Shown here in pieces: positions 6,254 through 12,132 of a DNA stretch of 12,132 bases. The DNA lies in the NCBI GenBank assembly GCA_030642205.1, contig DAOWOF010000050.1:1-12132 (forward strand), given 5' to 3'. Position numbers and translations under genes: made by a program. This DNA comes from Desulfobacteraceae bacterium (GTDB lineage: Bacteria > Desulfobacterota > DSM-4660 > Desulfatiglandales > Desulfatiglandaceae). The notes below the pieces were generated by a model. The model had not been told where the DNA came from. It saw only the letters and a program-made list of their open reading frames with translations, and did not search any database. Within the stretch, counting starts at the first letter, position 1, and every line of letters starts with the position of its first letter.

Positions 6254-7300
6254 CCAATATTCCACCACTCGTTCAAATGGATTAGGAATAAAACCACCAA
6301 TAACCAAACCTAAGCCTTTGTCAATCCATGTTGACAGAATTACGGCCACACAAGCTACCGCGAGAGTATCCTCTTTTCTTCGAGTCGCGGGCACTATCAG
6401 CAGAATCAATGCAATAACAGCAAAAAGTGCTGAAAACCACATCCAGGGTGTAAGCTTGTTAAATCCGTCAAGACCAGCAAATAGATATATAAATGTATGG
6501 GTATGTCCTGGAATGCCGCTGTAAAAAGCGGTAAAAACCTCAAGCAAGAGGAAGAATATATTTAAAATAAAGGCGTAAGCGACAATACCACCCAAGGTTT
6601 TAATTTGTTCTTTACCTGGATCAAAATTAGAAACTTTCCGAACAATCAGACATAAGAGAATTAACAACGCCGGTCCAGCCGCAAAGGCTGATGCCAGAAA
6701 TCTTGGAGCCATTATGGCGGTTAGCCAGAAATGCCTGCCAGGTAATCCTGCGTATAAAAAAGCCGTTACGGTATGAATGCTGAATGCCCAGGGAATGGAA
6801 AGATAAATTAATGGCTTGATCCATGAAGGATAATGCACCCCTTTACGTTCAGCGCTCAGGACATTCCAGCCTATTACTAAATTCAGGACCAGATAGATAT
6901 TTAATACTATCATATCCCAAAAAAGAATTGAATTCGGTGTAGGATACATTATTACATTCATTATCCTTACAGGATTTCCCAAGTCCACAAAGATAAAAAG
7001 GAGACACATGATAACTGCGGCTATCGCCAAAAACTCTCCCAGGATTGTTATTTTACCGAACGCCTTATGATCATGGATATAATATGGCAGCACCACCATA
7101 ACGCCACCTGCCGCAATTCCAACCAGGTAGGTAAATTGTGAGATATAGAATCCCCATGAGACATCTCTGCTCATACCAGTAATTCTAAGGCCTTCGTTAA
7201 ACTGGTAAAGATAGCATGCGGCTCCCCCCCCCATAATAAGGAGTAAAAAGATGAGCCATCCCCAATATCCCTTATTTCCTTCTAATGCCCTTTCTAGCAT
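6248..7300 (-). CDS. dsrP: DsrP, NrfD-family membrane subunit of DsrMKJOP (apparent C-terminal frameshift)
   Basis: An integral-membrane, quinone-interacting subunit of the sulfate-reduction complex. The 350-residue open frame holds about nine hydrophobic helices and NrfD/DsrP signatures such as GLRITGMSRDVSWGFYISQF (37-56) and an LPYYIHDH loop. GAGG lies about 6-7 nt before the ATG at 7300, seven bases after the dsrO stop. The frame ends abruptly at VVEYWP followed by TAA. The missing final helix is encoded in the next frame (see the tail entry), so the intact gene would run 6144-7300. A run of nine G (minus strand, 7224-7232) within the first helix encodes Gly-Gly-Gly. If the frameshift is real, DsrP loses its last helix; a sequencing error is at least as likely because the rest of the operon looks intact. 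Confidence 0.93.
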   Translation of the reverse strand: MLERALEGNKGYWGWLIFLLLIMGGGAACYLYQFNEGLRITGMSRDVSWGFYISQFTYLVGIAAGGVMVVLPYYIHDHKAFGKITILGEFLAIAAVIMCLLFIFVDLGNPVRIMNVIMYPTPNSILFWDMIVLNIYLVLNLVIGWNVLSAERKGVHYPSWIKPLIYLSIPWAFSIHTVTAFLYAGLPGRHFWLTAIMAPRFLASAFAAGPALLILLCLIVRKVSNFDPGKEQIKTLGGIVAYAFILNIFFLLLEVFTAFYSGIPGHTHTFIYLFAGLDGFNKLTPWMWFSALFAVIALILLIVPATRRKEDTLAVACVAVILSTWIDKGLGLVIGGFIPNPFERVVEYWP

Positions 7301-7307
7301 GTTAACC

Positions 7308-8123
7308 TCATATCAAAAAGTATAAATTCGGTTCTGTTCCTAATTCAGGCTTTCTTCTAATTGAATAACGCTCATTAAGAATTGTCCTGACTTCAGATTC
7401 AGGATCAGCAAGATCGCCGAAGATCATAGCAGCTTCTTTTTTATCATTGGCAACTTCAACACATTTAGGCTCTAGCCCCTTTGCCAATCGTTCCGCGCAA
7501 AAATTACATTTTTCGACCACACCTTTGCACCTGGTAGGATATTCCGGATTTTGAGGAAAATCGGGGTTCGATTCTTTTAAAGAATCATCCGTCATTACCC
7601 TGCGTGGATCGCCCCAGTTAAAGCTTCTTGCCCCAAAAGGACAGGCCGCCATACAAAAACGACAGCCAATACAACGATGTGGGTCCATCATAATAATTCC
7701 ATCATCCCTCTGCCATGTAGACTGAGTCGGACAGACTCTGCAACAGGGAGGATTGGAACAATGATTACACATGACAGGCACGATCTTATGGATAATATCA
7801 TGCATGGTAAAACGATGCTGCTGATTGGGGAATGTATGATGATAATCTTCTTTCCAGAGCCACTTTACTTCTTCTTTTTGGCTATCAAGATTAGGCACAT
7901 TATGTTCCCTGTGGCAAGCCTCAATGCATTTTTCAATCAATCCTTCGTCCATCTTGTGGGTATCTATAACCATTGCCCATCTTTTGCCCGTGGTTAATGG
8001 AATTTTTTGACTCGACGCTTCCAACCGTCCAGGGGATAATATTTCAAAGGCCGTTTTCCCCCCAATACCCAGCAGAGTTGAAATCCCGGCTACTTTCAGA
8101 AATTGTCTTCTATCTACAGCCAT
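7308..8123 (-). CDS. dsrO: DsrO, periplasmic ferredoxin-like iron-sulfur subunit of DsrMKJOP
   Basis: A 271-residue protein with a twin-arginine signal at the N-terminus (DRRQFLK at 4-10, then a hydrophobic stretch), so it should be exported folded to the periplasm. Several [4Fe-4S] cysteine groups follow: C66/C70; CNHCSNPPCCRVCP (C119, C122, C127 or C128, C131); CIGCRFCMAACP (C151, C154, C157, C161); and C199, C206, C209, C221. This is the four-cluster layout of polyferredoxins that pair with NrfD-type membrane subunits. It is expected to pass electrons between DsrJ and DsrP. AAGGAGAG lies about 8 nt before the ATG at 8123, and the start overlaps the dsrJ stop (TAATG), indicating translational coupling. 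The position between dsrJ and dsrP is canonical. Confidence 0.96.
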   Translation of the reverse strand: MAVDRRQFLKVAGISTLLGIGGKTAFEILSPGRLEASSQKIPLTTGKRWAMVIDTHKMDEGLIEKCIEACHREHNVPNLDSQKEEVKWLWKEDYHHTFPNQQHRFTMHDIIHKIVPVMCNHCSNPPCCRVCPTQSTWQRDDGIIMMDPHRCIGCRFCMAACPFGARSFNWGDPRRVMTDDSLKESNPDFPQNPEYPTRCKGVVEKCNFCAERLAKGLEPKCVEVANDKKEAAMIFGDLADPESEVRTILNERYSIRRKPELGTEPNLYFLI

Positions 8124-8509
8124 TATTCACTCTCCTTCGGTTCTATATGACAATCCCAGCAATAGGGATTAACATCCATATAATTATGACATTGATCACA
8201 AAATTTGGACTTGTTAGCATGACATTTAAGGCAGGTCATTTGTAAACTCTTATAATAGATTTTACCATTTTCTCCCTTGAAATATCTTTCGCCATCCCTT
8301 ACAACCGTATTTCTCCATTTATCTAACAGGGTAAAATGTGAGGTTGTCATATAATCCTTTGACATCACACAAGTCTGAGCCTCTTTAGCTATTTCGGTCA
8401 GTTGTGGATTTGGCACCTTGGCAGCTTTGCCGGCATTATAAAAAAAGGGAGACAGAAAAAATCCCAAGCATATCAATAGCCCGACTATTATTTTTCCTCC
8501 ATCATACAT
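8123..8509 (-). CDS. dsrJ: DsrJ, periplasmic triheme cytochrome c of DsrMKJOP
   Basis: A 128-residue, membrane-anchored periplasmic cytochrome. An uncleaved-signal-like hydrophobic segment (about residues 6-24, GKIIVGLLICLGFFLSPFF) is followed by three haem c sites: CLKCH (93-97), CDQCH (104-108) and CWDCH (117-121). C47 in the QTCVMSKDYM segment corresponds to the conserved cysteine known in DsrJ as an unusual haem ligand. I chose the ATG at 8509: GGAGG (8519-8523) lies 9 nt upstream and DsrJ proteins commonly begin with a short Met-Tyr sequence. An in-frame ATG at 8518 directly abuts that GGAGG and would add three residues. With the chosen start it overlaps the end of dsrK by 8 bp, indicating coupling. 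Confidence 0.95.
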   Translation of the reverse strand: MYDGGKIIVGLLICLGFFLSPFFYNAGKAAKVPNPQLTEIAKEAQTCVMSKDYMTTSHFTLLDKWRNTVVRDGERYFKGENGKIYYKSLQMTCLKCHANKSKFCDQCHNYMDVNPYCWDCHIEPKESE

Positions 8510-10130
8510 CCTCTTCATCCTCCATTCCCGGCAAGTATTCAGCCCTTAGATCAAGCGTCCTTTTCTTTTCTCCTTCAAAAACCAGGGCATTTGCCACTAA
8601 CTCATGAAGGCCGCAGACATCAACGCCAGGCACCCAGTAATCCATGGAATTAGGTAAAACTGCTCTATCGATGGCGCATATACATGAGAGCATATTAACT
8701 CCAAATTTTTCATGAACATATTTGACTGCGTTGGCCCTTGGCAGGCCTCCACGCATTCGGACTTCCATATTTTCTCCGGCATTTAATCCGGATCCGCTGC
8801 CACAGCAAAAGGTTTGTTCCCGTATTGTGTTTGGCGGCATCTCATAAAAATTATTACATACATTGTTTAAGACATATCTGGGCTCTTCCAGAAAGCCCAT
8901 GGCCCTTGCCGTATTACATGAGTCATGAAATGTGACTTTTAAATGATCATTCCGGCTCTTGTCGAGCTTTAATTTATTATGCTTCATGAGATCAGCGGTA
9001 AATTCTACAATATGGACAAGCTTTGTCGCATTGGCATTCTTGAATTTGGTGCCTGTAATTGGAGACACAGGTTCTTCCATAAAATCAGGAGGGCCGTTAA
9101 AGGTATCCATATACTGGTTAATAACTCTCCACATATGTCCGCATTCACCACCCAGTATCCATTTAACACCAAGCCTTTCAGCTTCAGAGTACATCTTGGC
9201 ATTCAGTCTCTTGGCCATTTCATGGGAGGTAAAGAATCCAAAATTCCCACCTTCAGAGGCATAGGTGCTCCAAGTAATATCAAGCCCCAGGCTTTTCAGA
9301 TAGTGAAAAAGCATCAGATAACCCATGGCGGTAAATGTCCCAGGATCAGCAAATACATCTCCGGATGGTGTTACAAAGAGGATCTCAGCACCTTTGCGGT
9401 TAATATCAGGCTCCATTCTCAAACCGGTGATATCTTCAATTTCATCTACAAAAAAATCAAGCATATCAATATAGGCATGGGGTTGAATGCCAAGGTGGTT
9501 CCCTGTTCGGTTACAATTCGCCACAGGTCCCGCAATCCAGTCGATATTGAGGCCCACAAGGTTTGTCAATTCTCTTCCGAGAATAGTCACTTCAGCCGTG
9601 TCTATTCCGTATGGACAAAATATTGAGCAGCGCCTGCATTCCGTACACTGGTATAGATAATACCACCATTCTTTAAGGACATCTTCGTCAAGATCCCTTG
9701 CTCCGGCAAATTTGCCAAAGATCTTGCCTCCAAGGGTAAATTTTTTGCGATAAACAGATCTGAAAAGCTCTGCCCTTAAAACAGGCATGTTTTTTGGATC
9801 GCCAGACCCTATAAAAAAATGACATTTATCAGCGCAGGCTCCGCATCTGACACAAATATCCATAAAAAGCTTCATTGAACGATATTTATCCCTGCGATCC
9901 CTGAGGCCTTCATCAATTATGTCTTTCCAGTTTTCAGGCAGCTGCCAATCGTCATCTGTAGGATTCCATTCCTTTGGATATGGCATCCCAACGGCTTTAG
10001 TGTTTTTTGGTTTTGCGCCATAGCAATATATACCTGGCTTAATCTCGACTGGAGTATCCATCCAGCCTTTCATTAATGGAGGAATATGATTAATCCTCGC
10101 AGTTTTTTCAGGTTTAGGGGTATCTGCCAT
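8502..10130 (-). CDS. dsrK: DsrK, HdrD-like catalytic iron-sulfur subunit of DsrMKJOP
   Basis: A 542-residue cytoplasmic subunit that faces DsrC and is thought to reduce the DsrC trisulfide. Two [4Fe-4S] ferredoxin motifs are visible: C93, C96, C99, C103 (CVRCGACADKC) and C162, C165, C168, C172 (CTECRRCSIFCP). The C-terminal half has cysteine-rich CCG-type elements as in heterodisulfide reductase subunit D: C330 in GGECGHMWR, C405 in HDSCNTAR, C442/C443 in FCCGSGSGLN, and C483/C485. These probably bind the special catalytic cluster. AAGGAG lies about 6 nt before the ATG at 10130, and only 2 bp separate it from the dsrM stop. All expected cysteines seem present, so this subunit looks functional. 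Confidence 0.97.
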   Translation of the reverse strand: MADTPKPEKTARINHIPPLMKGWMDTPVEIKPGIYCYGAKPKNTKAVGMPYPKEWNPTDDDWQLPENWKDIIDEGLRDRRDKYRSMKLFMDICVRCGACADKCHFFIGSGDPKNMPVLRAELFRSVYRKKFTLGGKIFGKFAGARDLDEDVLKEWWYYLYQCTECRRCSIFCPYGIDTAEVTILGRELTNLVGLNIDWIAGPVANCNRTGNHLGIQPHAYIDMLDFFVDEIEDITGLRMEPDINRKGAEILFVTPSGDVFADPGTFTAMGYLMLFHYLKSLGLDITWSTYASEGGNFGFFTSHEMAKRLNAKMYSEAERLGVKWILGGECGHMWRVINQYMDTFNGPPDFMEEPVSPITGTKFKNANATKLVHIVEFTADLMKHNKLKLDKSRNDHLKVTFHDSCNTARAMGFLEEPRYVLNNVCNNFYEMPPNTIREQTFCCGSGSGLNAGENMEVRMRGGLPRANAVKYVHEKFGVNMLSCICAIDRAVLPNSMDYWVPGVDVCGLHELVANALVFEGEKKRTLDLRAEYLPGMEDEEDV

Positions 10131-10132
10131 TA

Positions 10133-11212
10133 TTACTCCTTTTTACCACTTTCTGAGGTTGCTTCGACACCCTTGTCTACAGGGATTCCTGCTTCTATCA
10201 TTTTCTCTCTGAACTCGTCCTCATAGGCCGCATAGGTATGGAATTTGACAGGATAATTCCATGGATTGACGTGCCGTTTAAACCGGTTGTTATTTGCCAT
10301 ATTCCTGGTAGGACTCAGAAAAATACCGGCCATATGCATTAGCTTGCTAAATGGAAAATAGGCAATCAACACACAAAGCAGAAAAAGATGGATAAAGAAA
10401 ATAACGCCTATCCCATCAGGAACCTTTGGAGAAAATTGAAATAAGCTTATAGAGAGTTCTTTAACGGCCGTAATATCCACCCTTATAGCATATCGCATCA
10501 AGACTCCTGTCAGGCCTAGTCCCAGGATTATAAACAGAGGAAAATAATCAGCTGGCAATGAAATATAGCGAACCTGATGAATATAAATGCGACGAACAAA
10601 AAGATATGTCACGGCGGCCAGAAGAAGGCCATCGGTAATATAGACACCCGGCATTCCAAAGCCGTTAAATGGTATTATGCCAAGTTGCATAAATCCATCC
10701 AGGCTTTCTAAAACATGAACAAATCCGGGTATCGGATCTAGAAAAAATCTGAAGTGCCTCAAAAAAATCACCAAAAAAGAATAGTGAAACGCCAGGGCTG
10801 CAAGCCATAGCCATTTTTCCCACTCATAATTAATTTTGGGACCATTCTCATCATTTAGATATTCCAGTCTCGTATTCCTAAATAGAGAACGGAACAGCAA
10901 GACCTCAAAGATCATCCTTAAGATAACTCCACCCATACCCTTTGGATTGTCAATCGGATTTGATTTAATCCATGGGAATGACCACTCCTGCCCGGCTGTA
11001 GTAGGAATACGGAATGGAACTGGCGAACGGCTCCAGCTAATAACCCTGACCACTATTCCTATCAGAAATGTTGCAATAGCTGCATAAGGGATAATGATTC
11101 CAAAAAGACTCCGCATAAATGCCCCGTCGATGGCGCCTATACAAATCCATGGAATCAAAACAATTACACTTACCGCAATTCCGGAAAATAGGATGCTAAT
11201 TATGAAATTCAT
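10133..11212 (-). CDS. dsrM: DsrM, NarI-type cytochrome b membrane subunit of DsrMKJOP
   Basis: A 359-residue integral-membrane protein that exchanges electrons with the menaquinone pool and passes them to DsrK. About six hydrophobic helices are visible, including an N-terminal pair (3-28 and 36-60). Histidines well placed as haem b ligands are H143 and H153 (AFHYSFLVIFLRHFRFF) and H275 and H293 (FFIHLFLLC...LMHMAG), a NarI-like arrangement. A soluble charged tail closes the protein. The ATG at 11212 overlaps the stop of the small upstream ORF (ATGA), and AGAGAGG lies about 8-9 nt before it. Order and spacing with dsrK are canonical for sulfate reducers. Confidence 0.96.
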   Translation of the reverse strand: MNFIISILFSGIAVSVIVLIPWICIGAIDGAFMRSLFGIIIPYAAIATFLIGIVVRVISWSRSPVPFRIPTTAGQEWSFPWIKSNPIDNPKGMGGVILRMIFEVLLFRSLFRNTRLEYLNDENGPKINYEWEKWLWLAALAFHYSFLVIFLRHFRFFLDPIPGFVHVLESLDGFMQLGIIPFNGFGMPGVYITDGLLLAAVTYLFVRRIYIHQVRYISLPADYFPLFIILGLGLTGVLMRYAIRVDITAVKELSISLFQFSPKVPDGIGVIFFIHLFLLCVLIAYFPFSKLMHMAGIFLSPTRNMANNNRFKRHVNPWNYPVKFHTYAAYEDEFREKMIEAGIPVDKGVEATSESGKKE

Positions 11213-11337
11213 ATATGACTACCTCTCTTCCAAAGACCAGAATACCTTTCCAGAATTAAAGTTATATTGAGCAGGTTTTCATCCTTAGTCTTGCCCAAAG
11301 ACTTTATTCTTAAAAGTTTTCTAATTTTAGACATCAT
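11209..11337 (-). CDS. Small basic protein (42 aa), unrecognised, coupled to dsrM
   Basis: Between the rsbRD-like gene and dsrM, an ATG-ATG pair (11337 and 11334) opens a 42-codon frame that ends with a TGA overlapping the dsrM start in an ATGA arrangement. The product is basic: MSKIRKLLRIKSLGKTKDEN, then LLNITLILERYSGLWKRGSHI. No transmembrane segment, cysteine motif or known family was recognised. It begins 14 nt after the rsbRD-like stop. No strong Shine-Dalgarno is visible, so it would depend on coupling with the upstream gene. The exact 4-bp overlap with dsrM and the otherwise gene-dense operon favour real translation, but chance cannot be excluded. Confidence 0.45.
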   Translation of the reverse strand: MMSKIRKLLRIKSLGKTKDENLLNITLILERYSGLWKRGSHI

Positions 11338-11351
11338 TTAATGACGCCAAT

Positions 11352-11864
11352 TTAATCAGGTATCTCAACGGTAAGATTTGCTCTTTTCAACAAACTTCCA
11401 ACCTGATTTTGGACTTCATTTACCCTTATTTCGTAAAGCTTTTGACGACACATGGAGTATATATCAAAAGCCTTTAACGCCAGCTCATCTATTCGAACAT
11501 CCAGACTATTTAGTTCATTAACACTGCTATTTCCAATAGACTTAAAATCCAGAGAACTACGTATAATAGACTTTAATTGAAAAATAAATAAAAGAGCATC
11601 AGATGGTATAAAATCCTGGACAGCCCTTATTTTGATTATCTCTTCAAGATTAGATGAGACAGTGTCAAAGTCTTCGTCTTCGATTAGCGCGTGATAAATT
11701 CCACTAATATTTTTATGGATTGACTGTCCTACCGGATTTGCAAACTGATCTTTTTCTCTGATTAAAAATCGTTGAGTCGCCTCAGGATACGATCCTAGCA
11801 GAGCCGAGCGCCAGGTTTTTATAATTAAATCTTTTTTTTCAATTAACTGTTGTTTTATAGACAC
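11352..11864 (-). CDS. RsbRD N-terminal-domain protein preceding dsrMKJOP
   Basis: This 170-residue soluble, mostly helical protein resembles the RsbRD_N domain (RsbT co-antagonist N-terminal region), with TWRSALLGSYPEATQRFL (17-34), DQFANPVGQSI (39-49) and IRAVQDFIPSDALLFIFQLK (78-97). Genes of this type are commonly found directly before dsrM in sulfate reducers, but their role is unproven. There is no STAS domain, so it is not a full RsbR; sensing or regulation of the dsr complex is an inference. The start is GTG at 11864, chosen because it gives the usual length before the conserved W. No clear Shine-Dalgarno precedes it. It is the first gene of the operon. Confidence 0.85.
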   Translation of the reverse strand: MSIKQQLIEKKDLIIKTWRSALLGSYPEATQRFLIREKDQFANPVGQSIHKNISGIYHALIEDEDFDTVSSNLEEIIKIRAVQDFIPSDALLFIFQLKSIIRSSLDFKSIGNSSVNELNSLDVRIDELALKAFDIYSMCRQKLYEIRVNEVQNQVGSLLKRANLTVEIPD

Positions 11865-11905
11865 TTTATAATCTTTTATAGTAAAATAATTTATTTATTG
11901 AAGCG

Positions 11906-12013
11906 CTTGCAGAAATAATTTTTTAGCATTTATAAACTATATATCGCATGTATTTTATCATGTACGTCAAATCAGTATATGGCAAAAAAAACGAATAGCT
12001 TTATTTCTGCAAG
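11906..12013. repeat. 13-bp perfect inverted repeat in the dsr leader
   Basis: CTTGCAGAAATAA (11906-11918) is exactly complementary to TTATTTCTGCAAG (12001-12013), with 82 nt between. If transcription begins at the promoter near 12079-12107, both arms lie in the leader RNA and could close a long-range stem whose 3' arm ends about 40 nt before the GTG start. Inside are two CATGTA direct repeats (11947-11952 and 11959-11964). It could instead be a pair of operator half-sites. Confidence 0.55.
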
Positions 12014-12078
12014 AGGCTCTATTTATCTTGTCAGCTTAACAAGCTTTCTTGTGCAAGATGTAACATGCTTTGAAAAAG

Positions 12079-12107
12079 GATATAGATAATCTCCAATAAT
12101 GTGTCAA
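12079..12107 (-). promoter_or_regulatory. Sigma70-like promoter upstream of the rsbRD-dsrMKJOP operon
   Basis: On the minus strand TTGACA (12102-12107), a 17-nt spacer and TATATC (12079-12084, 5 of 6 consensus bases) form a good sigma70-like promoter. Its start near 12072 would give a leader of about 200 nt before the GTG at 11864. A second, weaker TTGACG (about 11965-11970) has only poorly spaced -10 candidates. The leader between also holds short CTTG/CAAG palindromes (about 12028-12055). Consensus match only. Confidence 0.5.
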
Positions 12108-12132
12108 GTAAAAACTCTTCTATATTTTCCGA

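Noticed and set aside
6236..6262. Programmed -1 ribosomal frameshift in dsrP
   Set aside because: The junction TGG CCT TAA does not fit a slippery heptamer, and no clear stimulatory stem was seen immediately after it. A base deletion or error is simpler.
8979..9626. 215-codon plus-strand frame opposite dsrK
   Set aside because: It lies entirely within the antisense of dsrK, whose frame is strongly supported by conserved cysteine motifs. It is a shadow frame.
11881..12132. CRISPR array or tandem repeats in the right-hand end
   Set aside because: Repeated CTTG/CAAG words and two CATGTA copies are too short and irregular; there is no repeat-spacer pattern.

Overview
The window looks like chromosomal DNA of a sulfate-reducing bacterium of the Desulfobacterota, probably a Desulfobacterales/Desulfobacteraceae relative. 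The main evidence is a complete, canonically ordered dsrMKJOP gene set on the minus strand (about 11.2 to 6.1 kb), preceded by an RsbRD-N-domain gene. Base composition is fairly AT-rich. The taxonomic call is inference from gene content.

Layout. (1) 1-864, plus strand: C-terminal part of tex, cut by the window edge. (2) 865-1000: short GC-rich, hairpin-rich spacer between convergent genes. (3) 1001-1969, minus: queuosine-salvage glycosidase (Qng1/DUF2419). (4) 1970-2359: divergent spacer holding only a possible short ORF remnant. (5) 2360-5407, plus: a compact set of a multi-FeS radical SAM protein, a roughly 178-codon gene interrupted by one in-frame TAG, a MoaD/ThiS-like sulfur carrier ending in Gly-Gly, and a HesA/MoeB/ThiF-type E1-like adenylyltransferase. 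This resembles the accessory part of molybdopterin/tungstopterin enzyme maturation clusters, but no oxidoreductase target lies in the window. (6) 5662-5850, minus: small 2[4Fe-4S] ferredoxin with its own sigma70-like promoter. (7) 6091-6124: very strong bidirectional intrinsic terminator. (8) 6144-11864, minus: rsbRD-like gene, an unlisted 42-aa ORF, then dsrM, dsrK, dsrJ, dsrO and dsrP, closely spaced or overlapping, so one operon. (9) 11865-12132: long dsr leader with a good promoter and a 13-bp inverted repeat.

How it works together. DsrMKJOP is the transmembrane complex that links the membrane menaquinone pool and the periplasm to the cytoplasmic DsrC trisulfide, the product of dissimilatory sulfite reductase. 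DsrM and DsrP are the quinone-interacting membrane subunits, DsrK is the HdrD-like cytoplasmic catalytic subunit, and DsrJ and DsrO are periplasmic.

Oddities. dsrP appears to carry a single-base frameshift: the final transmembrane helix and its stop codon, directly before the terminator, are present but in the -1 frame. dsrP also contains a run of nine G. A gene in the MoaD/E1 cluster has an in-frame amber codon in an otherwise open frame with a strong ribosome binding site. These could be sequencing or assembly errors, real mutations or recoding; the sequence alone cannot decide.
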